A DNA stretch of 64,000 bases. Origin: a virus. Where the stretch lies: positions 116,839 to 180,838 of IMG/VR virus record IMGVR_UViG_3300024999_000034; one strand, written 5' to 3'. Below, piece by piece: positions 8,093 to 16,210 of this stretch. The number at the start of each line of letters is the position of its first letter. The first letter of the stretch is position 1. A model generated the notes under the pieces. It was not told where the DNA came from, searched no databases, and saw only the letters and a list, made by a program, of their open reading frames with translations. The position numbers and the translations under genes are program-made.

Positions 8093-8416
8093 ATGAAAAG
8101 AAGCATAGAATGGCAAAACACACGTAATGCTAATTATATCAATATTCATAAAAGAGTATCTAATGTTTCTCCAGGAATTGTAAGTAAATTAGGATACAAT
8201 GAATCAGATAGGGCAATTATAGGATTTTCAGATGATGGACAATTTCTATACATTAAAAAATCAGACAATGGTTTGAAATTGTCTATCATCAATGAAAGAA
8301 GTTTTGGAAGAACATTTGCTTCAATTGCTCTTATTAAGAATTTTGGTGATATTATTGGTACTTATGAGTATGATAGAGTTGATAATGAAGGTGTAGTGGT
8401 GTTAAGGAAATTATAA
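8093..8416 (+). CDS. Hypothetical protein
   Basis: 107 residues from ATG 8093 behind AGGAG; an upstream start at 8057 is less likely. The sequence looks beta-rich. No family recognised. The next gene follows after 10 bases. Confidence 0.75.
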   Translation: MKRSIEWQNTRNANYINIHKRVSNVSPGIVSKLGYNESDRAIIGFSDDGQFLYIKKSDNGLKLSIINERSFGRTFASIALIKNFGDIIGTYEYDRVDNEGVVVLRKL

Positions 8417-8426
8417 GGAGGTAATT

Positions 8427-8765
8427 ATGAAAAATTATAAAGAAATATTACTAAATACCCTATCAGATGATAATCTTGATCTAGAATCAGGAATCCCATC
8501 ACTTAATAAACCACTTTTAGATTTTACAAAAAATTATCTAGAATTACGATTCTCAAATAATCTAAAGCAATACAATAATGATGAATCAAAAGCATATGAT
8601 TTATTTTCTGCTAAGAAAGCAATGGAATATTTTAATATTTATGTTGAGGAATTATTCTTTTTAACAAGAGACAAAACTGATGGGAATTATTATGAACGAA
8701 AATTTCTCAGACAATTAATTCATTTGTTAAATTTAACGATTTTAGAGGTTGAAAATGGTGAGTAA
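8427..8765 (+). CDS. Hypothetical helical protein
   Basis: 112 residues, predicted mostly helical. AAGGAGG precedes ATG 8427. No recognised family. Confidence 0.75.
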   Translation: MKNYKEILLNTLSDDNLDLESGIPSLNKPLLDFTKNYLELRFSNNLKQYNNDESKAYDLFSAKKAMEYFNIYVEELFFLTRDKTDGNYYERKFLRQLIHLLNLTILEVENGE

Positions 8766-8774
8766 GGTGATTAT

Positions 8775-8924
8775 ATGATTTATCATGTCAGTTGGCTAGA
8801 AAGTGCCATTGTGAAACTTAGAGAGGATAATACTAAGGTTAGTGCTGTGAATGGCAACATGACTATTGAGGAATTTATTAGAGAGTTTTGTGGTGAAGAA
8901 TTGGATAAGAGTGTTAAATGTTAG
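8775..8924 (+). CDS. Small hypothetical protein
   Basis: 49 residues, with AAGGTGA ahead of ATG 8775. Mixed alpha/beta character. It ends 17 bases before the HD-domain gene. Confidence 0.6.
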   Translation: MIYHVSWLESAIVKLREDNTKVSAVNGNMTIEEFIREFCGEELDKSVKC

Positions 8925-8941
8925 AGAGAGGGATGATTATA

Positions 8942-9376
8942 ATGAATTTAGAACAAGCAATTTCAATAGCATCATTGGCCCATGAAGGACAATTAGATAA
9001 AGGTGGAGAACCATATATTTTACATCCTTTAAGGGTTATGATGAAACTTAAAGACGAGAAGCAAAGAATTGTGGCTGTATTGCATGATGTAATAGAGGAT
9101 ACGGATATTACTAGTTTTTATTTATTAAAACAAGGATTTGATTATGAATTAACTAATCACATTTTGACTTTAACTAGACGTAAAGATGAAAATTATGATG
9201 AATATATTAACCGTATAAGTAAGGATGAATTTGCTATACAAATTAAGTTAGCAGACTTAGAAGACAATATGGATATGTCTAGGATTAAGAAACCTACAGG
9301 TAAGGACCATGAGCGTGTGGAGAAGTATGGCAAAGCAAGAGAAAGATTGATGAATGCTTTAGTTTATGTTCAATAA
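8942..9376 (+). CDS. HD-domain (p)ppGpp hydrolase-like protein
   Basis: 144 residues, the size of stand-alone small alarmone hydrolases (MESH1/SpoT hydrolase domain). The motifs occur in order: AHEGQ with His14, YILHP with His28, LHDVIEDT with the HD pair at 48-49 and ED at 52-53, and KLADLEDN, where most members have a KLADR-type motif. These are the manganese and substrate residues of the SpoT/RelA hydrolase domain. It could lower host (p)ppGpp during infection or act on a related nucleotide. ATG 8942 follows a better ribosome binding site than ATG 8918. No synthetase domain is present. Confidence 0.8.
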   Translation: MNLEQAISIASLAHEGQLDKGGEPYILHPLRVMMKLKDEKQRIVAVLHDVIEDTDITSFYLLKQGFDYELTNHILTLTRRKDENYDEYINRISKDEFAIQIKLADLEDNMDMSRIKKPTGKDHERVEKYGKARERLMNALVYVQ

Positions 9377-9400
9377 ATAAAATAGAAAGGAAGATTAAAT

Positions 9401-10297
9401 TTGACAAGAAGTGAATACCATCAATTATTATGGGAAAAATATCATAGAATAGAAAATAATATTGTAGAAAGGAGGTGTACCTCTTGCGAAGAATGGCAAC
9501 AAGAAAATGTAGAAAATTTTTATCTAAAGAATAAATCAAACCCAGAATTAGGATTTTTGCCAGAGTGCAAAGAATGTACTATAAAAAGAACCAATAAAAA
9601 CAGAAGCGATAAATATGATGATTATTATAGAGATTACAACAAGCAAATTTATTTAAAAGATCCCGAAAAATTTAAAGAACGTGATAAAATTAACGTAAGT
9701 AATAAACCGGAACAATATAAAGAAAAGAAAAAGAAATGGAGACAAAACCATCCTGAAAAGTGCAGAGAATACTCTAAGTTACATAGAGTGCATGATATCA
9801 CAGAAGCAGAATGGAGATCATGTTTAAGAGTGTTCGGCAATACTTGTGCTTATTGCGGATTACCAATTGAAAAACACACATTTTACAGAAATGGCAAATA
9901 CATAATTATGAACTTTCACAAAGAACATGTGGATGATGAAGGATATAATGATTTGAGAAACGCGGTTCCTGCTTGTCAACATTGTAATAGTAGTAAGCGT
10001 CAGTACTCAATTGAAGAATGGTATTTTAAACAAAAATTCTTTTCTATTGACAGATATATAAAAATACTTTGGTGGATCAACGAAGAGTATAAAGACTATA
10101 TAGAGGATAAGCCGCCTTACAGAATTATTAGAAAGCAAAATGACGATAAGAAGAGTTTTCATTGGCAATTGTGGATTGTTGATGAGTACAGAAATATGAT
10201 AGAATATATACATATAGGTGACAAGAAAAAAGATATACAAAAATGGATTGAAGTTAATAAAGCAGAATTAGAAGAGGAATTTGAGTGGGAATTATAG
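9401..10297 (+). CDS. HNH homing endonuclease
   Basis: 298 residues from TTG 9401 behind AGAAAGGAAG. Domains in order: an N-terminal zinc site (RRCTSC then CKEC) at about residues 25-60; a Lys/Arg-rich repeat-like region; and an HNH nuclease core at about 140-200 containing CAYCGLP, HKEHV and the NAVPACQHCNSSK segment with the second Cys pair. A C-terminal domain of about 100 residues follows (DKPPYRI motif). The same architecture recurs at 17818 and 63433. Probably a free-standing mobile endonuclease. Confidence 0.85.
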   Translation: MTRSEYHQLLWEKYHRIENNIVERRCTSCEEWQQENVENFYLKNKSNPELGFLPECKECTIKRTNKNRSDKYDDYYRDYNKQIYLKDPEKFKERDKINVSNKPEQYKEKKKKWRQNHPEKCREYSKLHRVHDITEAEWRSCLRVFGNTCAYCGLPIEKHTFYRNGKYIIMNFHKEHVDDEGYNDLRNAVPACQHCNSSKRQYSIEEWYFKQKFFSIDRYIKILWWINEEYKDYIEDKPPYRIIRKQNDDKKSFHWQLWIVDEYRNMIEYIHIGDKKKDIQKWIEVNKAELEEEFEWEL

Positions 10298-10347
10298 GTA
10301 TGTCTTATAAATAAAGTTTCCACTTGCAATTAAAAAGGAGAGTATAT

Positions 10348-10875
10348 ATGAGTGACCATAAAAACAAAATCTTTATGATTTCAGATCCTCATTTCCATCA
10401 TCAAAAAATTATTAAGTATGAGAATAGACCATTTGAAAATGCTGAACAAATGACTAAGACAATTATTAAAAACTGGAGTAAAGTTGTTAAGAGAGATGAC
10501 GAAGTTTTCTGTTTAGGAGATGTATGTTTTAAAAATAAAGAAGTCACAACTGAGATTGTGCAACAATTAAATGGAATTAAAACTTTAATCTTAGGAAATC
10601 ATGATAGATCAAAGTCAGTAACTTGGTGGAAGGGATGCGGATTTCAAGAAGTAAGTAAATATCCTATCATTGTTGGTGAGTTTTATATTCTATCACATGA
10701 GCCTATTTATTTAACTGAAGCAATGCCTTACGCAAATATACATGGACATATTCATCATTTAAAATATGAGAGTAAGCAATATTTTAATGTTAGCGTTGAA
10801 TGTATTGATTATACTCCTATGGATTTTGAAGATATTAAGAAGGAAATATTGATTAGGAATATGGAGGATAAGTAA
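10348..10875 (+). CDS. Calcineurin-like metallophosphoesterase
   Basis: 175 residues from ATG 10348 (AAAAGGAGAG). All metal motifs are present: DPHFHH near residue 13, GDV, GNHD, a later His (LSHEP) and HGHIH. The short length matches phage phosphoesterases of the YfcE/MJ0936 type. The substrate is unknown; cyclic-nucleotide or nucleic-acid phosphodiester cleavage is plausible. A second, different phosphoesterase is at 20369. Confidence 0.85.
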   Translation: MSDHKNKIFMISDPHFHHQKIIKYENRPFENAEQMTKTIIKNWSKVVKRDDEVFCLGDVCFKNKEVTTEIVQQLNGIKTLILGNHDRSKSVTWWKGCGFQEVSKYPIIVGEFYILSHEPIYLTEAMPYANIHGHIHHLKYESKQYFNVSVECIDYTPMDFEDIKKEILIRNMEDK

Positions 10876-11007
10876 ATGGCATTATTAAATCTTGAAGAAT
10901 TATTAAAAGAGGTAGAAGAAACAGATTGTAAACTCCCTCCTCATTTTATTGACGGTGAGGAATACGAGGAGTGGCTTAGAAAAGAATTAATCAAAGATAA
11001 TAAGTAG
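10876..11007 (+). CDS. Small acidic protein
   Basis: 43 residues directly following the phosphoesterase stop, with AGGATAAGT upstream. Strongly acidic and probably helical. No family recognised. Confidence 0.6.
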   Translation: MALLNLEELLKEVEETDCKLPPHFIDGEEYEEWLRKELIKDNK

Positions 11008-11093
11008 CCCCAGAAAAAACGCATTTTATCTTTATTTAAGATTGGGAAAGTGGAGCATATATGAGTATATAGTAGCATGAAGGAGATTGACAA

Positions 11094-11270
11094 ATGAAAG
11101 AAAACGAATTATCAATTCAAGGAACTATTAACAGTTTAATTAAACTGAGAAAAGATTATATGGGTGCAGGAGGATGTTCAATGACCCATATGGACATTAA
11201 CCAAGAAAAATTAAAGGTACTAAGGAACGCTATTGAATTGTTGAATAAATTATTAGTTTTGCAGAAATAA
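11094..11270 (+). CDS. Small helical hypothetical protein
   Basis: 58 residues behind AAGGAGATTG. Two predicted helices separated by a GAGG turn; the second is Leu-rich and could form a coiled coil. Confidence 0.65.
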   Translation: MKENELSIQGTINSLIKLRKDYMGAGGCSMTHMDINQEKLKVLRNAIELLNKLLVLQK

Positions 11271-11301
11271 ATCGGTGAATTCATAAGAGGAGGAATTTAT
11301 A

Positions 11302-11514
11302 ATGGCAGGGTGTGGAATTAGACGAAATTGTGAGAATTGCAATAATCAAGTAGAGGTTAAACAATATATTTATTATTGCAAATTTGGAGAAAAGGCTTTT
11401 CAGGAATGTCAGATAGAATATCCTAAAGATTTAAAAGCAGGGAAACTTTATGACCAAACACAGAAAGATTTTATTTTAGAAAAAGATCGTTTTGTGTTAT
11501 TAGAGGGTTATTAA
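11302..11514 (+). CDS. Small Cys-rich protein
   Basis: 70 residues with CxxC (CENC) and two further Cys residues, fitting one zinc site. GAGGAGG precedes ATG 11302. It resembles the Cys-rich proteins of the 31.9-34 kb cluster in style. Confidence 0.7.
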   Translation: MAGCGIRRNCENCNNQVEVKQYIYYCKFGEKAFQECQIEYPKDLKAGKLYDQTQKDFILEKDRFVLLEGY

Positions 11515-11557
11515 TATCCTATATAAATAAATTATAATATAATTAGAAAGGATTTGT

Positions 11558-11824
11558 ATGATGATTATGAAATTATTAATGTATAAAAATTGTGGAGATG
11601 TTTTTAACCTTGACTATGAAGAAAAATATTGTAAATGTAAAGGAGTTGTAGGCAAATATTTAGACAATCTAAATGCCGAATATCATGGAGACGATGCTAT
11701 CCCATTAGGTTTTGCAAACAATAGTATATCTGTAGCTATTAAAAGCCAACCACTAAATGGAATGGGATATAATTTTAATGCTTTTGTTATTCCTAAAGAA
11801 TGTGATACTTTTGTTAGAAAATAA
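11558..11824 (+). CDS. Hypothetical protein
   Basis: 88 residues; the start is ATG 11558 or the adjacent ATG 11561, behind AGAAAGGA. Contains CKC and other Cys residues plus a Gly/Asn-rich middle. Function unknown. Confidence 0.65.
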   Translation: MMIMKLLMYKNCGDVFNLDYEEKYCKCKGVVGKYLDNLNAEYHGDDAIPLGFANNSISVAIKSQPLNGMGYNFNAFVIPKECDTFVRK

Positions 11825-11907
11825 ATCAATAAGTCAACAAGTTCGTTGTGTCATAGTACTAGAAAATTATTCCACATTAAAGTATAATAAGTTATGGGGT
11901 GAAAATA

Positions 11908-12075
11908 ATGCAAGTAGAAATTATTTATACAAATGAAACGGGAAAATGGTTGTGGGCAATTCAAATGTATGATACAGATGTTTGGATTGATGCTTTTGAT
12001 ATAAGAGATGATGCAATTGAGCATTGTAGAAAATATGGTCATAAAATTATTAGAATTATTGGGGAAGGAGAATGA
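11908..12075 (+). CDS. Small hypothetical protein
   Basis: 55 residues; GGGGTGA precedes ATG 11908. A beta-hairpin-like N-terminus with many aromatics is followed by a helix. The following TTG-start gene is 4 bases away. Confidence 0.6.
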   Translation: MQVEIIYTNETGKWLWAIQMYDTDVWIDAFDIRDDAIEHCRKYGHKIIRIIGEGE

Positions 12076-12079
12076 GTAA

Positions 12080-12259
12080 TTGAAAACAGATATTAAAAAA
12101 GTAGGTTTCTGGTGGAAATGGAATGAGTATTGTAATAATTGTGGTAGAAAGATTAGAGATTATGATGAATCCTCTTCAAGTGCTGAACCGGATGTAAATA
12201 AGGAAGATTATTGTTTAGAGTGCATGAGAAAGAAATTAGATGGCGGTATTAAATTGTAA
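12080..12259 (+). CDS. Small zinc-ribbon protein
   Basis: 59 residues from TTG 12080 behind GGGGAAGGAG. Two Cys pairs (CNNC, then CLEC about 30 residues on) form a probable zinc ribbon. Confidence 0.65.
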   Translation: MKTDIKKVGFWWKWNEYCNNCGRKIRDYDESSSSAEPDVNKEDYCLECMRKKLDGGIKL

Positions 12260-12278
12260 AATAAATATTTATAAACTA

Positions 12279-12308
12279 TTGACGTAATAGTTGGGTATAT
12301 GGTATGAT
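12279..12308 (+). promoter_or_regulatory. Promoter for the 12344 gene
   Basis: TTGACG (12279-12284), an 18-base spacer and TATGAT (12303-12308), 36 bases ahead of ATG 12344. Confidence 0.55.
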
Positions 12309-12343
12309 ATGGGTAAGAAGAAATTTGAGGAGGATATTAGATT

Positions 12344-12571
12344 ATGGAGTTAAACACAATCAAAAATCTAACAGACGACGAATTAAAAATTTGTTTTGAT
12401 GAAATAGCTGATTATAGGCAAAAGGGAATTATGTCAATAGATACTTTAACAAGAAAAGTCAGAAGTGATATTGCAAAAGAGATTGGCGTAATTTCTTGGG
12501 ACTTAGGATGTGATTCTACTAGCAATTACATTATGTTTGAGATTGCTAAAAGGCATTATGGAGTATCTTGA
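12344..12571 (+). CDS. Hypothetical protein
   Basis: 75 residues, first gene after the 12279 promoter; GAGGAGG lies upstream. Helical throughout. No family recognised. Confidence 0.7.
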   Translation: MELNTIKNLTDDELKICFDEIADYRQKGIMSIDTLTRKVRSDIAKEIGVISWDLGCDSTSNYIMFEIAKRHYGVS

Positions 12572-12614
12572 ATTAAATACTCCTCCCTTAAAATATTGAG
12601 AGGTGGAATTAATT

Positions 12615-12812
12615 ATGTCAGAGAATCTTAAACCTGAATGTAAATTAGCTGGTATAAATGGTAATGTATTTAACATAATTGGAACTGTATCCAAAACATT
12701 AAGAAATGCAGGATTAAGAGATAAAGCAGTTGAGTTTTCGGATAGAGCAGTACAGCAGGAAAGTTATGATGCTGTTTTAAGATTGTGTTTTGAATATGTT
12801 GATGTTTGTTAG
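12615..12812 (+). CDS. Small hypothetical protein
   Basis: 65 residues from ATG 12615 behind GAGAGGTGG. Helical, with MSENLKPECKLAGINGNVF at the N-terminus, a form common in small phage proteins of unknown function. The candidate structured RNA follows. Confidence 0.7.
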   Translation: MSENLKPECKLAGINGNVFNIIGTVSKTLRNAGLRDKAVEFSDRAVQQESYDAVLRLCFEYVDVC

Positions 12813-12842
12813 ATTATTTATCTAACTTTAATTTGCCCAAAT

Positions 12843-12989
12843 CACCTGTGCTGAGATGCGAAAGGTGAGCTAATCTTGTGCCTAGTCAACACAAGACAGT
12901 TGAAGTGTTATGGCAAACATCCAATTGTGCAATCAGGATTGGATGAAGACGCTCCTTCCCCAAGGAAATGAACTTAGGGGAATTATTTT
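12843..12989 (+). ncRNA. Candidate structured RNA ending in an intrinsic terminator
   Basis: An unusually G+C-rich stretch without a convincing gene. Four stems follow each other: CACCT (12843-12847) with AGGTG (12863-12867); CTTGTG (12875-12880) with CACAAG (12890-12895); CATCCAAT (12918-12925) with ATTGGATG (12938-12945); and TTCCCC (12956-12961) with GGGGAA (12977-12982), the last followed by TTATTTT like an intrinsic terminator. It could be a small RNA or a leader controlling the 13012 gene. It matches no riboswitch consensus I recognise; CTGAGA also occurs in TPP riboswitches, but their other conserved parts are absent. Confidence 0.5.
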
Positions 12990-13011
12990 AAAATTGAGAG
13001 GTGGGACACAT

Positions 13012-13158
13012 ATGGAAAAGAGACACCAATTAGTAGGATATAGTAAAATTGAAGACAGAGAACATTCATTAATGAAATTCAATAGCTATGCAGACTTCAA
13101 GGAAAATCTTATTGATCGGGAAGATTTAGAAGGATATACTGATTATATAGTCATTTAA
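13012..13158 (+). CDS. Small hypothetical protein
   Basis: 48 residues from ATG 13012 behind GAGAGGTGGG. An in-frame ATG at 12910 lies inside the structured-RNA region and has no ribosome binding site. No family recognised. It may be controlled by the upstream terminator hairpin. Confidence 0.6.
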   Translation: MEKRHQLVGYSKIEDREHSLMKFNSYADFKENLIDREDLEGYTDYIVI

Positions 13159-13229
13159 TATTGTAAATAAACTTAAAAAGATGGTTAGTGGATATTTTGC
13201 TTATGACAGGACACGTTAAATGACGTATT

Positions 13230-13249
13230 TTAAGTTAAGTTAAGTTGAG
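13230..13249 (+). repeat. Short tandem repeat (TTAAG)3-TTGAG
   Basis: Four pentamers in tandem directly upstream of the ribosome binding site of the 13267 gene. The array is short and its significance is uncertain. Confidence 0.6.
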
Positions 13250-13266
13250 AGAGGAGGATTCATTTT

Positions 13267-13512
13267 ATGGAACAAAAAGTTTATTGTACTGAGTGTGAAT
13301 ATTTAAAGGATGAAGATGCAGATATCTATAGTGGTAAAGATGATATCATGTATAAGAGTGGAATAAAAGTTATTTTTACATGCTCTAAACACAATGATCG
13401 TTTACTAAATCTATATAGTAATGTTATTTGTCCGTGTAATAAATGTAATGGCAAAGACTTTGAATTTTATACTACAGGGTCTAAAAGGTTAAAACCTAAT
13501 GTGTTATATTAA
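13267..13512 (+). CDS. Cys-rich small protein
   Basis: 81 residues. Cysteines are arranged as CTEC near the N-terminus, then C, then CPCNKC, with a His between, so it probably binds zinc. GAGGAGG precedes the start. Confidence 0.7.
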   Translation: MEQKVYCTECEYLKDEDADIYSGKDDIMYKSGIKVIFTCSKHNDRLLNLYSNVICPCNKCNGKDFEFYTTGSKRLKPNVLY

Positions 13513-13533
13513 GTGCAAAAGGTGGTGTAATAA

Positions 13534-13704
13534 ATGTCTAGAAATATTCCATTGGGGAACTTAAATGTATTGGCAGATATTAGTTATACTAATGTATTAG
13601 ATAAATATATAATAGGACTTCATATAGGAAGTATCTATACGATCCTAAATGAGAAATTTAATTCAGAAAAAGAGGCTATGGATTATATATTTAAGAATTT
13701 TTAA
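13534..13704 (+). CDS. Small hypothetical protein
   Basis: 56 residues behind AAGGTGGTG, uncharged in the middle with several Ile/Leu residues. No family recognised. Confidence 0.6.
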   Translation: MSRNIPLGNLNVLADISYTNVLDKYIIGLHIGSIYTILNEKFNSEKEAMDYIFKNF

Positions 13705-13748
13705 AATCCTAGCAAACGTGAACTTTAATGGAAAGAAGATGATTAAAA

Positions 13749-13949
13749 ATGTTTGTTGTTACAACGGATACTTATGGAGAAAGATATTATATAATGGAAC
13801 AATTGCCAGTTAAATGGACTAAGGAGTTGAATAGAGCAGTCTTGTATGAATTTGTAGCAGAGATACCACCATTGGAAAGTGATTTTGATTATATAGTTAA
13901 AGTAGAACATGATGAAAATGGTAAATTATATATATCACACGAAAATTAA
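13749..13949 (+). CDS. Small hypothetical protein
   Basis: 66 residues behind GAAAGAAG. Mixed beta strands and acidic loops. No family recognised. Confidence 0.65.
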   Translation: MFVVTTDTYGERYYIMEQLPVKWTKELNRAVLYEFVAEIPPLESDFDYIVKVEHDENGKLYISHEN

Positions 13950-13974
13950 GTTTAAATTGAAGGAGTTGTACATA

Positions 13975-14559
13975 TTGTATCAATCAATGCATGAAATTTT
14001 AAAAGAAGGTAAGGTTGGTAAATTTGAATTAAAGAAGTTTACTATTGGTAATAGTGATTTACGTGCTATGATGGATGGTATTCCAACAGGTGATTATATT
14101 AAGCTTCAGAATCCATGTGATGTTATTATGTCAAATACATCTATGGAGAAAAGAAGTAATGCTAGATTTGTTATGGACGTTCATGGAGATGTTTTTATAG
14201 CAGGATTAGGAATAGGGTTAATAGTATTGCCTATTCAAGACAAAGAAGAAGTAAAATCTATTACTATTTTAGAAAAGTATCCTGAAGTAATTGAATTAGT
14301 TGGTAAACAATTACATTTAAATGAAAAGGTAAAGATTATTCAAGGCGATGTATTTGATTATGAATTTCCAAAAGGAACTAAATTTGATACTTTATATTTT
14401 GATATTTGGAATTATGTGAATTCAGATGTTTATGAGAAAGAAATGAAGGTATTGAAGAAAAAATATAGGAAGTATAAAAGATCATTAAAAGATAATCCAA
14501 ATGCTTTTATTAAATGTTGGGCAGAATATGAGGCCAGATATGATAAACCATTGAGATAG
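13975..14559 (+). CDS. SAM-dependent methyltransferase-fold protein
   Basis: 194 residues from TTG 13975 behind AAGGAG. The Rossmann SAM-binding motif GLGIG is preceded by a strand (DVFIA) and followed by an acidic ribose-binding segment (ILEKYPEVIELV), then GDVFDY and the DTLYFDIWN strand. The pattern is that of spermidine-synthase-like class I methyltransferases rather than sequence-specific DNA methylases. Substrate unknown. The C-terminus is short and basic. Confidence 0.75.
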   Translation: MYQSMHEILKEGKVGKFELKKFTIGNSDLRAMMDGIPTGDYIKLQNPCDVIMSNTSMEKRSNARFVMDVHGDVFIAGLGIGLIVLPIQDKEEVKSITILEKYPEVIELVGKQLHLNEKVKIIQGDVFDYEFPKGTKFDTLYFDIWNYVNSDVYEKEMKVLKKKYRKYKRSLKDNPNAFIKCWAEYEARYDKPLR

Positions 14560-14607
14560 ATTCCGATAAATTTATTCTTTTCTGGGATTTAGGAGAGGAA
14601 GTTAGAT

Positions 14608-14799
14608 ATGAATTGTCAATGTGATAATACTTTAGAGTTTACAGATAATAGTATTAAATCTAAAAATGGCAGACATGGAAAAGTGATTCCTATTTATTAT
14701 TGTAGTTCATGTAATGTTGTTTACGATGGATACGAATTAGATTGTAATAATGAATATATCCTTGCAGAAAAGAAGTATATTAAATGGTTTAAAAAATAA
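14608..14799 (+). CDS. Small zinc-ribbon-like protein
   Basis: 63 residues with CQC near the start and CSSC later, plus a C-terminal basic tail. AGGAGAGG precedes ATG 14608. Probable zinc site. Confidence 0.65.
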   Translation: MNCQCDNTLEFTDNSIKSKNGRHGKVIPIYYCSSCNVVYDGYELDCNNEYILAEKKYIKWFKK

Positions 14800-14820
14800 A
14801 TTGAAAAGAGGTTTTAGATA

Positions 14821-15039
14821 ATGCCAATAAAAATTGAAGGATTTAATCATTGTGGATGGTCTATAAATATATTTTACAGTGATACAAGATGTGAGCATTT
14901 AAATAAAAACAATACTCGTTGCTTAAAGTATGACAAAAAGCTAATAGAGGATGAAGGCACTGATCCTTGGACTTGCAGGGATGGATTTTCGGTGTTAAGG
15001 TGTGACGAATGTAAATTGGAATATCCAAGAGGCGAGTAG
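14821..15039 (+). CDS. Small Cys-rich protein
   Basis: 72 residues. A C-terminal CDEC pair with two earlier Cys residues fits a zinc ribbon. AAGAGG precedes the start. A long inverted repeat (15056-15103) follows. Confidence 0.65.
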   Translation: MPIKIEGFNHCGWSINIFYSDTRCEHLNKNNTRCLKYDKKLIEDEGTDPWTCRDGFSVLRCDECKLEYPRGE

Positions 15040-15055
15040 ACTTTAGTATAATGCA

Positions 15056-15103
15056 AATATAAATATTGTAATATTCTTTCTAGTGTGTTACAATATTTAT
15101 ATT
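15056..15103. repeat. 16-bp perfect inverted repeat before uvsE
   Basis: AATATAAATATTGTAA (15056-15071) is fully complementary to TTACAATATTTATATT (15088-15103) with a 16-base loop. It lies between the 14821 gene and uvsE and has no U tract after it, so it is a processing hairpin, weak terminator or operator. Confidence 0.6.
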
Positions 15104-15126
15104 AAAGGCATAGGAGGCAATACATA

Positions 15127-16008
15127 ATGATCAGACACGTAGGATTCGCTTGTATGAGTAAAAAATGCAATACAAAATATCAAACCTTCAGATTAGCTTC
15201 ATTTAGCGAATACAGATTAAAACAAGCAATTACTCATAATATCAATGAAACTGAGCGTACTATTCAACATTGTATATCTAAAGGAATTAAATTATTTAGA
15301 CTAAGCTCTGATTTAGTTCCATTTGCTGCTCATAAGATTATGCAAGATATTGATTATATGAGTTGGATGCAGTCAGATTTGCAAAGGATTGGTGATATAG
15401 CAAAAAATAATAATATGCTATTATCAATGCATCCATCTCAAATGTGCTGTATAAACAGTCCAAAACAAGATGTAGTAAATAATTCTATCAAAGATTTGAT
15501 GTATCATTATGACATTCTTAATGCTATGGGCCTTACTGATTTTAATATCATTATTCATGTTGGTGGAGTTTATGGGAATAAGCCGGAAGCTATGAAGAGA
15601 TTTATTAATGTTTTTAATTGTTTACCTGTTGATTTAAGGAATCATATTTTGCTAGAAAATGATGACAAAAGTTATACAATAAGTGATATAATGGAAATAC
15701 ACAAGGAAACTGGTGTGAGGGTTGTGTTTGATTATCACCATTATGTTTGTAATAATGATGGTACAGAATTGGACTTAGAGGCTATATTTGCTACTTGTGG
15801 GGCTGGTAATGTACCTAAGATACATCTTAGTTCACCTAAGAGTATTAAGGAGTTCAGAAGCCATTCTGATATGATTGATTTTGATTATTGTAAAGATTTC
15901 TTTAAGAAGTATAAGGGATTAGAATTTGATGTAATGATTGAGGCGAAGGATAAGGATTTAGCTGTAGATAAGTTTATTGAGGATTATAGAAGGGAGATAG
16001 AAAGATGA
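15127..16008 (+). CDS. uvsE: UV-damage endonuclease (UVDE/UvsE)
   Basis: 293 residues, matching the UvsE family length. The TIM-barrel metal-binding pattern is visible: RHVGFACMS at the N-terminus, FRLSSDLVPFA, SMHPSQM, the IIHVGGVYGNK segment, LENDDKSY and VVFDYHHY, with IHLSSP and MIEAKDKD near the end. UvsE cuts DNA 5' to UV photoproducts and other distorting lesions, starting an excision pathway independent of UvrABC. In a phage it would repair UV-damaged virion DNA. AGGAGGCAAT precedes the start, and the stop overlaps the next gene. Confidence 0.93.
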   Translation: MIRHVGFACMSKKCNTKYQTFRLASFSEYRLKQAITHNINETERTIQHCISKGIKLFRLSSDLVPFAAHKIMQDIDYMSWMQSDLQRIGDIAKNNNMLLSMHPSQMCCINSPKQDVVNNSIKDLMYHYDILNAMGLTDFNIIIHVGGVYGNKPEAMKRFINVFNCLPVDLRNHILLENDDKSYTISDIMEIHKETGVRVVFDYHHYVCNNDGTELDLEAIFATCGAGNVPKIHLSSPKSIKEFRSHSDMIDFDYCKDFFKKYKGLEFDVMIEAKDKDLAVDKFIEDYRREIER

Positions 16009-16184
16009 AAATTATATGTAATGAGAGTGAAAAGAAGTGGTTAATAAAAGCATTAGAGAATAGTGAATATGGGTGTCCTAAAGTTCATTCATTGTCAAGA
16101 TGTTTGATACAAGAAACTGATGGTTGTTTAACTTCTACTTTTGAAAATTGTATAGTTAATCAAATAGAATTTGTAGTACAATAA
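16005..16184 (+). CDS. Small hypothetical protein
   Basis: 59 residues overlapping the uvsE stop by 4 bases and so probably co-translated. Four Cys residues are spread through the chain. No family recognised. Confidence 0.65.
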   Translation: MKIICNESEKKWLIKALENSEYGCPKVHSLSRCLIQETDGCLTSTFENCIVNQIEFVVQ

Positions 16185-16210
16185 ATGATAAGTAAGGAGA
16201 TTATACAGTA

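Noticed and set aside
12843-12900. TPP riboswitch, suggested by CTGAGA
   Set aside because: The other conserved parts of the TPP aptamer are missing and no thiamine gene is nearby.
12843-12990. Group I intron or tRNA-like element
   Set aside because: No group I core elements and no T-loop or acceptor stem could be found.
12910-13011. N-terminal extension of the 13012 gene
   Set aside because: The ATG at 12910 has no ribosome binding site and the stretch is occupied by stable RNA hairpins.
13230-13249. Replication-origin iterons at the TTAAG repeats
   Set aside because: Only four pentamers, one imperfect, and no initiator protein gene nearby.
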